64,000 nt of DNA, taken from contig JAESIW010000162.1 of NCBI GenBank assembly GCA_016802295.1, positions 1,467,346 to 1,531,345 of the forward strand, written 5' to 3'. The position numbers and the translations under genes were made by a program. Below the pieces are notes generated by a model. That model was not told the origin of the DNA, did no database searches, and was given only the letters and a program-made list of their open reading frames with translations. This DNA is from Brachionus rotundiformis (lineage: Eukaryota; Rotifera; Eurotatoria; Ploima; Brachionidae). Positions 47,801 through 58,700 of this stretch are shown here, in pieces (position 1 is the stretch's first letter; every line of letters starts with the position of its first letter).

Positions 47801-48740
47801 CGAATAAATGTCTTTCCTTTATGGAATTAAATAATCTTGCTTAAGGTTCCAAAATTCGGAATAAATTTGTTTCGATATGTTTTTAAAGAATCAATAAAAA
47901 TTCATGATGATTGAATTCAGTACCATTAAAATATTAATTTTTAAGAGCTTGATAAAAATTCCATTTTTCAATAAAAATTAATTAACATTGTCAATAATAA
48001 TTTATTTATCTTGAATTTTTTAAAGGAAAGTAGATAAAATCAAATTAGTCAAACAAAAACTTTTACTAAAGACATACGAAAATTTAGATAAATATTTTTT
48101 CAGCTAGATTAGATTGATTGAAGCATTTCAGGTTGAGTGAATTTATTACAGATAATTCCATAAATGTATCGCTAAAGTCAATGGTTAAAAGAATTTAATT
48201 TAAAAAAATTAAAGTATACAAATTCTCTTGATGAATTACATTCCAGAAGGAATTAAGTTTTTTTATTAATTTTTTTATCAGGCAATTGTTTTAGAACAAA
48301 CTTTATCTTTGAGGTAGCGTTCCGATAGAAACTTTTGACTGAATATGAAGCAAGGATGCAAATCAACGAGACAAGAAAGATATTTTTTGAAAGATTTATA
48401 GAATTTTTTTTTATAATATTGAGATAATAAGCCCTTGCTTAATCTAATCTATAAATGTTTCAAGATAATAAGTACATAAAACAGTCAAAATGTTTAAAAA
48501 ATTTACAGATCCGAATTTTAATCTGGCAAGAAAATAAATTTCTGTCTAGATGAACCATTATTTATACCAAATGCTACCTTTTTCGTTTTCCATTATTTAA
48601 ATTTGAACAATACAAAAAGTAATTAAGAATTTGCTTACGTCATTTTTAAGTAGACAAAATTGACTAAGGAATTATAGGATTTGAAAATTGTTTTAAAATA
48701 GATATAATTAAAGATTATCCTTTTTTTTAAATAAGATTGA

Positions 48741-48765
48741 TTCATTCATTCACTCACTCACTCAC
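48741..48765. repeat. tetranucleotide microsatellite (CATT/CACT)
   Basis: A short tract of repeated cattcatt then cactcactcact units inside otherwise non-repetitive AT-rich DNA. Confidence 0.8.
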
Positions 48766-49223
48766 TTTTTATCATTGATTAAGATTTTTAAAATTTAATT
48801 AAGTTTAATAGCTTTAAGAATTATATTCAGCTTAGAAGTTATCTGCTACTTTAAGAATAAATAAACCATAAAACGCAGTAAATTAGAACAATAATAAGTT
48901 TTTAGAAACTGGAAGCTAAAATTGATTGTATTATACCAATTAAAATTGTTTGTAAAATTGCTCTTATAAATAATCTTTGGCTAAATCGATTTATTTCCAG
49001 ATCAATTATCTAGTTTTTAAAATTTTTAACTTAAATTAAAACAAATTGAAATATAAGAGCTTAAAAAATCTGAAACTTAAGCTTTTAAAAGTTATATATA
49101 AATTAATGAATTTTTAATCTACAGATTCACAGTTTGATGTAATAAACAATATATTATTAGTTCATGATTTTTTTCTAGAATATACAAAAAAATCAAATGA
49201 TTTTATCATAAAACGATTCAACA

Positions 49224-51208
49224 ATGCTAAATAGAACATTATTCAATTTTTTTACTTGGATGGATAACACGACTAATCAATGTAAGTTTTATCTAATTTG
49301 TTCAATAAATTATCTTTAATTAATATTAATATGACCGACGTCTCTATGAAAAAGCTTCTACAAAAAAAAATGTAAAATTAGGTTTAAAACTATTATCAAG
49401 CCAAATCAAAATTGTCTGGCTAGATTGTCAACCAAGATAAATCGCTTTTATCTTGGTTTTTTTGGTTGTTTATTTATTTTGTATGAGCAATTATTGAATA
49501 AATTATTAAACACGATTTTATAAATTCCATAATCAAATAATTAATTTTTAATTGATAGTTAGATAGTTAAAGCTTTATAAAAATAAAAATTAGTCAATTT
49601 TTTAAATTTTAGTAAAACTAGAGAAAAAATTTAAATTAAATTAATTTTTTTTATCCTTTTATGGTACAATCTTTATTCGAATAACTAAAATCGAATTGTA
49701 GAAATAATTTAATTTAAATTAAAGAGAGAGAATATTTTTTTATAATTGAAAATAAAACATAATTAATTTAAGGTCCCGATAATGAATCAAGTGTGATTCA
49801 GCCAGCTATTGAATATGAAGAGATCATAAACGGAACACATGGCTACATACTATGGGGAGTAGTATTCGTAATTATAGCATTTTTGGGCTTAATCGGAAAC
49901 ATAATTACAATCATAGTTCTCAAAAAAGAACCTATACTGACTAATTTAAACATCTTATTGATTGCATTGGCAATTAGTGATATTTTAGCTCCAATGGCAA
50001 ATGTCCTCTTAGCCATATCGTTTTACCATCTGTCCAAACCTTATGAAAACTCGGTTAATTTTCTAATATTCAATGACATATTACGCTATTTTATACAACC
50101 ATTGAGTACAATGTTTACAATGAGCTCCAGTTGGATTTTGACCACTACAACTTTATTTCGGCTCATAGCAGTAATGCTACCACTTAGAGCTAGATCAATT
50201 ATTAACAAACGTTTTGCCATTATTTGTCTCTTTCTTATTTTTGGCACTAGTCTGATTTCTATTTTGCCCCTTTATGCTAATCTAATTCGCAAAATTAAGT
50301 GCACCCATGATAGTAAGGTTCAGTATATAGCCTTTGATATGACATCCTCTGAATTTATGCTAAAATACTATGTACCTATCATACACACATTATGCTTCTA
50401 TTTGCCATGGTGTTTAGCTTTAATTTTATGGCTCTTTTTACTAAGAACTCTGAAAAAATCAGAAAAAAGTTTCAATTTTTCATCAAGTACCAAAGAAATG
50501 TCAGCTCATTCAACATTACTTAAAAATAGTTTTAATAATCACAGCATTTTTGGTCATAGTCCACACAGTAACAATCCAGATAATTCTAGCATTCATTGCC
50601 ACGATTCAATTCAAAATTCGAGAATCAACAATGTTAGAACTCGCCAAAAGTCTTATAACAGAATTACACTTATGGTAGTTGTTTTGACTTTTACCAATCT
50701 TTTTTGTCGTCTTTTCACGTTTGTTTTTATTTTTGAGGTTATTTACAATCAATATCTCAAGTCTAAATATTTACCCGAAGATTATGAAATAAATGATTTT
50801 CCAGCACAAAATGACACTGATTACCAATCTTTTAATTGGTTGGTCCTAAACTCTAAATACCATTTTCCCAAATTTCTAGCTTATTCTCTTCTCTTGAACA
50901 ACATTTTTTTGTGTATCAATCATAGTTGTAATATTGTCATTTATACAATTACAAATCCTCGATTTAGAAGACATTTAACTGATTTATTTGGTATCAGCGA
51001 TCCAGCCAAGGATATAAAAAATACAAATTTACATGAAAAAAATTCACTAATTGCTAAAAAAAATACTTTAATTCATGGAGAATTTTGTCATTTAAATAAT
51101 CGTGTAAAAAATAGAATCGAGACACCAAATAATAAAAGAATACAAAATTTAGTAGAGAGCTTTTGTCATTGTTGTAAATATGGTAATGTAAAAAATTCAT
51201 CTGTGTGA
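49224..51208 (+). CDS. rhodopsin-family GPCR, probably a neuropeptide receptor
   Basis: Two exons (49224-49281, 49773-51208; a 491-base intron, long for this genome) give 497 residues. The extracellular N terminus carries N-glycosylation sequons (NRT, NTT, NES, NGT). Seven membrane segments can be traced: GNIITIIVL in TM1, LALAISDILAP in TM2, ILTTTTLFRLIAVMLPLRA for TM3 and loop 2, FAIICLFLIFGTSLISILP in TM4, YVPIIHTLCFYLPWCLALIL in TM5, ITLMVVVLTFTNLFCRLFTF in TM6, and a TM7 with NHSCNIVIYTITNPRFRRHL. The layout resembles FMRFamide-type peptide receptors of protostomes. The usual E/DRY is FRL, TM6 lacks the CWxP motif and TM7 reads NIVIY for NPxxY. A long third inner loop (Ser/Asn/His-rich) sits between TM5 and TM6. 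The ligand is unknown. Confidence 0.85.
49282..49772 (+). other. intron of the GPCR gene
   Basis: The 491-base interval between the GPCR exons starts gtaagt and ends in aag. It contains no reading frame or repeat I can support. Confidence 0.7.
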
Positions 51209-52483
51209 TATTATTTAGAAAAATACAAAAAAAAATTGTCATTTTTTGGAAAGATTTATTGAGCTTTTGAAAATTTTTAAAAATAAATTATCTAAATTTG
51301 ATTTATTATTTTATTTTTTAAAGTAAATAGTTTAAATGATATTTTAGAAGTTTTTTGGGAATATTTTCAAACTTTTGGTAAATCATTAAGGTCATTAGCC
51401 ATGCTTTGAATTCTATAATTATTTAAATTTTTTCATGTAAGATCTTTAATTTAATCAATAACTTATATTTTATCAAGTACCAAAAAATAATTTAGAAATA
51501 CCAAATGTGCTTTAGTCGTACCAAATTAAATTTTCAAGTACCAAAAAAAGAAAAAAAATTTAATTTTTGACGTTTAAAAAAAAAAGAAATAGTGAGATTT
51601 ATTAAATTAAATTTAAAAAAAAATAAAAATAAACTAATCTAATTCTTTTTTGCCAATTGAGTTGATCTTTTAGCAATAACATCTTTATTTTTAGCTTTTT
51701 TGTCCTTTGTTTTTGGTTGTGATACTTCTTGCGATGGTGGTGGTTGTTCTGATTGAGCATTTGTAAATGTGTATAGGGTATAGATAAATTGGGTGTTTCA
51801 TTTCGCATCCACGCTGGCTTTGCTATCTTAGGAAGCCCTCTTTTACAATTGCCTTCAGTAAAAATCAACTTCGCAGAATTCACAAATGCTTATTTTCTGG
51901 TTTCATTGAAATTATTTTTTAATACTAACTAATTGGTAATTGTTCCTAATTAGGTTGAAAAAAATTAGTATTTGGTATTATCAAATTATTTCTGGTACTT
52001 GTACTTTGGTTAGTTTTTGTTACTGGTTTTGAATTAAATTTTATTTAGCTCTACGTGAAATATAATTAGGCATTGAATAGAATATTTTAGATACTGAGCA
52101 AAATATAAACAATTTAATAATTTGATATAAAATTAAACTATTTATTATAAAAAATTTTATAAAAAAAATAATTTCTCATTCCAAGTTCTTTGTTTGTTGT
52201 AAAATAAATCACCCAAATCAGAACTAATAACCATTGAATATAAATAAAATGTATAAATTTTAAAAAATGAGAGTCTTATGAATAAAACTTAACAATTAAT
52301 TAACCATTCATATATCGCTACAAGATGAACAAAGCCTATCTGGAATTATGTTAAGTTTTTTTTGCAAGACAAAATATTTGTCGGGTCAAACCGCGCCAAA
52401 AATCAAATTCAAATTAATTTCTTGATCACATTATTAAGAGCACTTATTCAAAACAATCAACAAAAATAAAACGAAGCTCAGTC
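51209..52483. other. intergenic with possible degraded coding fragment
   Basis: About 1.3 kb between two + strand genes. A minus-strand frame at 51883-51602 (93 codons) encodes a Cys/Trp/His-containing start (KLIFTEGNCKRGLPKIAKPA) and then a basic low-complexity tail; it has no start or splice context that makes it a convincing gene and may be a degraded fragment. The word agtacca recurs several times between 51475 and 51550. Confidence 0.4.
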
Positions 52484-55468
52484 ATGAAACTACGCTGTGA
52501 TCTTATCATCCAAAATCTCAACTCCAACTCAAATGTTAACCAGGAAAAATTACACAAACAATCGACAATCGGCTTGTACCGTCCAAAATTGGACGATGAA
52601 TCATCAGATCAGATAATTCTCACTGTGGACACCAAAACAATTAGCCAAAAATTTAAGCTAAAACGAATCGAACTGTACACTAAATTCATCAACGAAGGCA
52701 AAGCCACTCTAAAGCTTATTGATGAAAATGTGTATCTATTGATATCCAATTCGCCTAGCCTTACATTGACCAACTTTATTTCATTTTTGCAAATAAAATT
52801 AGCCAAATCATCCAGAAATGAGCCTAGTGAAAAAAATTCCAGATATGTGAACAAACTGTTAAGTAAAGTTCAATGCAACATTGGCAAAAGTAGTCTGGCA
52901 AACATATCTCCACTCACTGAAAGAGACATATCAGATGTGATGAAGATCCAGAAGAAATCTAAATTAGGAAACGACTCGCCGATACGAGCCCGAGATGGCG
53001 AGCGTACATCACGCTTAAATCGGGCTCCTTCGGCGAGCTCCTTGGCTCTGAGAGAAGCCACTTCTCAAAACAAGCCAAAACTCACTCGCTCTTTGTCTTC
53101 TTCATCAAATCTTTTGGTCCAGCTGACAGACGAGCAAAAAAATGTCCTGAAAGCTATCAAAGACAGGAAAAGTATCTTTTTTACTGGCAGTGGTGGAACT
53201 GGGAAAAGCTTTCTTATTTCTATAATTAAAAAAATGCTGCCTAATGATAGCTGCTTTGTTACTGCGAGCACAGGCGTAGCCGCCTCGTTGATAGGCGGCA
53301 TAACTATTCATGCATTTAGTGGCTTTACTGGCAATGAGTTCAACCATGAGAGCGAAGCCGATGGCGATAGGAGCAATCAATGCAATGATGACAATAGGAG
53401 AATTTTGGATAAAATAATTAAATCGAAAGATAAAGTAAACAATTGGAAAAAATGTCAACATTTGATTATTGATGAGATATCCATGATAGATGCCAATTAT
53501 TTTGACACTTTAGAATTCATAGCTAGGTAAGCTTGGGGCCAAATAGCCAAGTGTTTTAAGTGTTTTTAAACTGCTTTGAACAGATCACTAAAAAACAATG
53601 ACTCACCATTTGGAGGCATTCAATTGATTATTAGTGGAGACTTTCTGCAATTGCCACCGGTCACCAGGTACCGAGAGGAAAAAAAAAAGTTTTGTTTTCA
53701 AGTAATTAAAGTTTCATTTAAATGAATAAAATAGAATTCTTTTTATCTTTTTGCTCTTGACCACTCTCAATGACAGAAATTTCCAGCCGTTTTTACCAAA
53801 TTTGAAAATTTAGAAATTATTTTTTATTTGTCTCTTTTAGACAACTTAACTTAAAAGTGAATTAGAAAGCAAAATTAGAAAAAATGAATATAATAATTAT
53901 TTATTAATTAAAAAATATTAATTTTATTCAAATTTATTTATCTTATTTCTTGTACGTGATGTTGACCAGTTACCACAGGGTGTAAGATCAATAAGATAAG
54001 CAGTATATGCTCGACAAGGAACCAATAATGAATCAAAATGAGGCTGAGCTTTAAATTCCGAGTTTGTTGAAGCCTGCAGTTGGCTTAGATGTTACCACAT
54101 ATTCCGGTTTGAAAAAAAGGCATTTCTAGCGCTCACTCTCTAGTTTTACTGATCTATTTCCCAGATCTCTGGCCAAGTTAACCTTTTATAGTCCATTCAC
54201 CAATTTGTCCATTTCAATCAAGTCCCTTCTCAATTTTCTTTCAATCTACCTTGTCAAACAACTCTAACCTGCCTCAATTCAAGGATATTTGCGTCTACCC
54301 TAACACATTCACATATCTATTCATATTGGGATTCCATACCTGCACTTGTCTAGGTGAGGTCTCACCATAGATGTATACATTCTCACCCACGGCTTCTTTT
54401 CTCTCTGATGGTAAATGTACGCTTTAGCATTCCAGGTTTGCGAATTATGAATTGTGCTAAACTCTTGGTCATGGTTAAACATGGTCGTCTATACATTAAA
54501 ATATGCCAACTTTTGATTTTGATTAAAAAAGATAGATATAAATATTAATTTCTGCATTTGATTCCAATATTAATTAGTCAAGCTGTTTGTCAAAATATTA
54601 ATAAAAAAATCTATTTTTTTTCAAAAATTTTTTCTGTTGTCAAGGCAAGATCGTGGTCCGATTGCATAGACGCAACCATTCAATTGACAAAAATAAAAAG
54701 ACAAGAAGATTCTACATTCATTGACCTTTTGGAAGAAATACGCTTTGGCCGGTAAGCACCAATGTACAATTTGTAATAAAGAAATAACTAAAATATGTAT
54801 ATAGATGCTCGGAAAAAACTGCTGAGCTTTTGGCAAACAGTAAATACAAAGAATTCAGAAACAAGCAAATTTTGCCAACCAAACTTTGTACTCATAAAGA
54901 TGATGTAGACTTTATAAATAACAAAGAAATAAATGACTTAGATTCAGAAAAACAAGTGTACACTGCATATGATAGTGGTGATTTTAGTTATGCTAAAAAA
55001 TTGCTGAATATTCTTTGTCCAGCAAAAGATGAAATAGTGCTTAAGAAAAATGCACAAGTTATGTTGACCAAAAATCTGGATGTGGCAAATAATCTTGTAA
55101 ATGGATCGAGAGGATGTATTGTTGGATTTAATGAGAGCAAATTACCAATAGTCAAATTCATGAATCAAAATGAAATGGTAATCAAACACGAAACATGGAC
55201 TTTTAAGGTAAATTCGGCCGGACAAACTCTGACCAGAAAGCAAATACCATTGCAGCTCGCGTGGGCCATTTCTATACACAAAAGCCAAGGAATGACCCTT
55301 GACTGTGTCGAACTATCACTGTCACGTGTTTTTGAATACGGCCAAGCTTATGTAGCTTTATCGAGAGCAAAATCGCTTGAAAACCTACGTATAATTGACT
55401 TCGACCCAAATGCAATCAAAGCAAACGAAATTGTTATCAAATATTATCAAAAATTAAAAAAATATTGA
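52484..55468 (+). CDS. PIF1: PIF1 5'-3' DNA helicase
   Basis: Four exons (52484-53526, 53584-53701, 54645-54751, 54805-55468) give 643 residues, matching the vertebrate size. PIF1 is an SF1B helicase that unwinds G-quadruplexes and displaces telomerase in nucleus and mitochondria. The N-terminal 110 residues (LRCDLIIQNL, ELYTKFINEGKATLKL, LQIKLA) match the PIF1 N-terminal (PINT) domain, followed by a Ser/Arg-rich linker. Helicase motifs: Walker A GSGGTGKS (235-242), TASTGVAASLIGG, Walker B LIIDEISM, GDFLQLPPVT, and at the end QLAWAISIHKSQGMTLDCVE and YVALSRAKSLENLRI. Exon 2 continues past a decoy donor (gtaccg at 53668) and reads RYREEKKKFCFQ; the next exon gives ARSWSDC, as in other PIF1 proteins. 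The 943-base intron 2 contains a decayed LINE. Confidence 0.94.
53940..54540 (-). mobile_element. decayed non-LTR (LINE) retrotransposon 3' fragment, antisense in PIF1 intron 2
   Basis: The intron is unusually rich in G/C here. On the minus strand, broken frames read MVRPHL near 54372-54349 and QVWNP near 54341-54327 (together the RPHLEY-x-x-x-WNP motif that ends LINE reverse transcriptases), RKLRRDLIEMDKLVNG near 54245-54195 (the RRLRGDLIEVYKI-type motif that follows it), and FFSNR near 54120-54100 with a segment ending EFKA. Frame changes and stop codons between these pieces show it is a relic. No poly-A tail, ORF1 or target-site duplication was found, so the clade cannot be named. Limits are approximate. 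Confidence 0.75.
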
Positions 55469-55782
55469 TTTTTTATATACAATTTTTTGTTATCTCTAAT
55501 GCTAAATTGAATTTTTAACTTTTTTAATGCAAAAATAAATTTTCTTAACAAAAATAAACATTTTTTGAATTCGATTTTATTTTAAATATGTAAAAAAAAA
55601 AAGATAAGTTTAATTAAATCAAAGTTTTTAAACAAAATAACATCAAAAAACAATCAAACTAAATTAATTGATTTATTTAATAAAAAATCTTTGGTTAAAT
55701 CCAATTAATAGAGACCTCTTTTTTAATAGATTCATTAGTCAATTAAAGACAAAACAAAAACTAATTAAGCTTTGTAAGGCAT
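55469..55782. other. intergenic spacer, convergent genes
   Basis: A 314-base AT-rich gap between the 3' ends of PIF1 (+) and laminin beta (-), with several AATAAA-like motifs (for example 55532-55537). Confidence 0.45.
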
Positions 55783-58700
55783 TTAACTACAACTACCAAA
55801 ATATTTAGTCTTGGCTAAAATATCTAATTTTATAATCATAGCTTTTGATGTTAAAGAGTTAATTGTTGACTTGAGCTCTTCAATTTTGACTCGGGTCTCA
55901 TCATAATTTTTTTGTAAATCTAAAAATTGGATAAATTTTATTTTTTACCAATTTGGGCTTAATTAAATCTTACTTTCAATCTTTTTGGTCTTTTGCTCTA
56001 ACATGTTTCTTTTGGCCGAGATTTTGGAATGCAAGGCAATCAAACTATCCAATAATTCAGCACCATCCTTGTTATTGTCTTTGTCCTGGATATATTGTTG
56101 GAAAAGTTGGGTCACTTGATCAAGCTTAGTTTGTAAAAGTTCCAGGCTCTTGAATAATCCAATTTTACTCTTTAATTAAAATAAAAAAAAACATTTTCCA
56201 AAGTTACATTTTTTGTTCGCTCAAGAGTAACCCCTGATTCTTTAGCTTTGGACTTGAGCGACTCTTGTTTGGCCATGGCATTGGCTAGCTTTTCCCTATT
56301 ATTATCCAAGTCAATTGAATCTCTCAATTCTTTTAATGAACTTTCAATGTCTCTAAGCGCATTATCTGTATCATTCAAATCATTCGAGCTCTATAAAATA
56401 TTAAAATTAAAATATTCAAATTATATTTTTAAAATTAATTACAGATAAAATATCTGATTCTGTGTTAGTATTCTTAAAAATAAACTCGTTCAAGCTGTTT
56501 TCAGTTTCTTTGACTTTAAGCTCATGGTGTTCGATTGATTGACTTGTCTGATTTAATTGATCCGCAATTTTTGGTAATTCTTGGCCAATTTTATCACTCT
56601 TATCCAATAGCTCTTCACTATAGTGACGACTAGACTCGGTATCTTGGTCAATTTCATCAACGTTTACCTTCGTGGCCAAATCGCTTATTTTATTCAATGT
56701 TTCATCCAACTCATTTTCATTTAAATCAATATCTATGCCGTTTACATAATCAATATTCTAATAATTAATTAATTTTAATAAATTAAATTAATTAATTTAT
56801 TTTATATATTTACTTCTTCAATTTTGTTCGGCTTATCAGCATTCATTTTAGAATACTCGTCTATCTTATTTATCAAATCATTTATCTCAGTATTTTTGGA
56901 ACCTATCTCTTCTAAAGATTTGTTCACATAGCTAATCAATTCTTCAACTTCTTTATTAGAACCATTTAATAAATTGCTCGAGTTAATAAGCTTTAAAATT
57001 AATCAAAAATAATTATTCTTTAAACATTAATAATCACTTAATTATATTACTTTGGTCAAAATTTTTTTCAAGCTTGTCTCTTGTTTTGAGTACAAATGTT
57101 CAAAGTTATTTTTAAGATTTATTAAAGTATTGTAGGAATCAGCTAGTCCAGGACAAGTGGAAGAATTAGAGCCACATTTTCCATCGCATACTGCACCACC
57201 ACATTTAGCCGAGCATCTCTCATCATCAGAGGTCAATTGGCCACAAACAGCTTGGTTCAGCTGGGCTACCGAATTCATGGCATCAGACAAATTCGAAGCA
57301 ACACTATTCAGATAATTTTTAAGCAAGTTATCTGAGCGCTCAAAGTTTTCTTTGGAATTTTCCAATTTATCTCTCAACGACTCCAATGCTGGTTTCAATT
57401 CCATATCTAGTCTTAGTTCAGTGTTTTTGATTGAATCCATTGCTTGGTCTGTTATTACCAAAGCTTTGTTCAAACTGTCCAAAGCTCCATGTTCATTTGA
57501 TTCTTTCAGCTTAAGAGCTTCTTCAAAATGTTCTTCGACTGATTTTTTAATATTCAAAAATCTATTTTGAATTGACTCGAGTCTTCCTTGCAAATTTTCC
57601 TGAGACCATTTTTCTATATCATAATATTTTTCTCTAGATTTTTTCTTAGACTCCAATTGTTTACTTTTATAAATAAATTTATTTAAAAAACTTAATTTAT
57701 AAATTGTATCTAAAATTTACTTAATATTTTGAATGCTATTTTTCAATTCTTTTAATTGACGGTCAGTAAAATTAAGAGGGACAATTTTTTTGATGTCATT
57801 TAGTCGGCTTTCCAGCAGAGTGTATTCAGAAGTAAAGTCAGAAATAGATGAACCAGATGCTACTGCCAAATTGCTGGCCCTTTCCTCTAAACTTACCAAA
57901 TCTTTTTCCAATTCATTTAGGATACTTGTCCAATCATCAAAGCATTCACCACATGGGGTACAAAATGGAACTTCACCAGTGGTTCCTCTGTCACAAGTGT
58001 CACAATTATAGCCCCGAATTCCCTTGCGACAAAAACACGATCCATTTATCTTGTCACATTGGTCAGAAATCGATCCGTTTGGTGAACATTCACATTCTTA
58101 ATTTTAGTTGAAAATTGATCAAAATAAAATTTTAATAAACTTTTTTTTTCTTACTTTTGCATTCTTTTTTGGGATCACCCCAATGACCGTAGCTACACTC
58201 TGCACAAGTTCTGCCACCTCGAGATTCAATACAATCACACTGGCCTGTAGACACATCACAAGATGTTGAATTGTTAAAAGACCCGTCTGTGTCACAGTTA
58301 CAATATGAGCATCCTTCGCCACTTGCCAAACCATAATAGTCTTGCTTACACTGATCGCACTGCTTGCCGATTACATTTGGCAAACAAAAGCATTGACCAG
58401 TTGTTTGATCACAATTCAAAGCTGAATGACCCTCGGTGCCATCAGGATTACAATTACAAGCTTTATAATTAAAAATCGAATTATTTTTTTAAATAAGAAT
58501 GTTTTGCTAAATTAAAATTTTAAAAATTGCTTAAACTTACGTATACACTCATGGTTCAAAGCGTTTCCATAGTAACCAGGCTTACATTTTTCACAGTGAT
58601 CACCGTCAGTGTTATACAAACAATTTCTGCACTGACCAGTATTTTTGTCACAGCTTTCCCTGTTATAAATATCCACATTTCCATTGCATTCACATTTTTC

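Larger units (their letters stand above)
43893..49223. other. 5.3 kb gene-poor region
   Basis: No gene could be firmly supported between the Q/N-rich gene and the GPCR. It contains a weak two-part candidate on the minus strand (44325-44831, listed separately), a short TA run near 43957-43970, and a CACT/CATT tetranucleotide tract near 48741-48765. The rest is A/T-rich with frequent stops on both strands. Much of it may be upstream regulatory DNA of the GPCR gene. Confidence 0.5.

Noticed and set aside
51602..51883. 93-codon His/Lys-rich minus-strand gene
   Set aside because: Low-complexity tail, no partner exon and no recognised domain; at most a decayed fragment.
53668..53701. End of PIF1 exon 2 at the early gtaccg donor
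   Set aside because: Reading through gives FCFQ, conserved in PIF1, and a phase-0 gtaatt donor at 53702 that fits exon 3; the early donor gives the wrong phase.
54354..54548. Plus-strand small protein in PIF1 intron 2
   Set aside because: This is the antisense of the LINE relic and has no start context.
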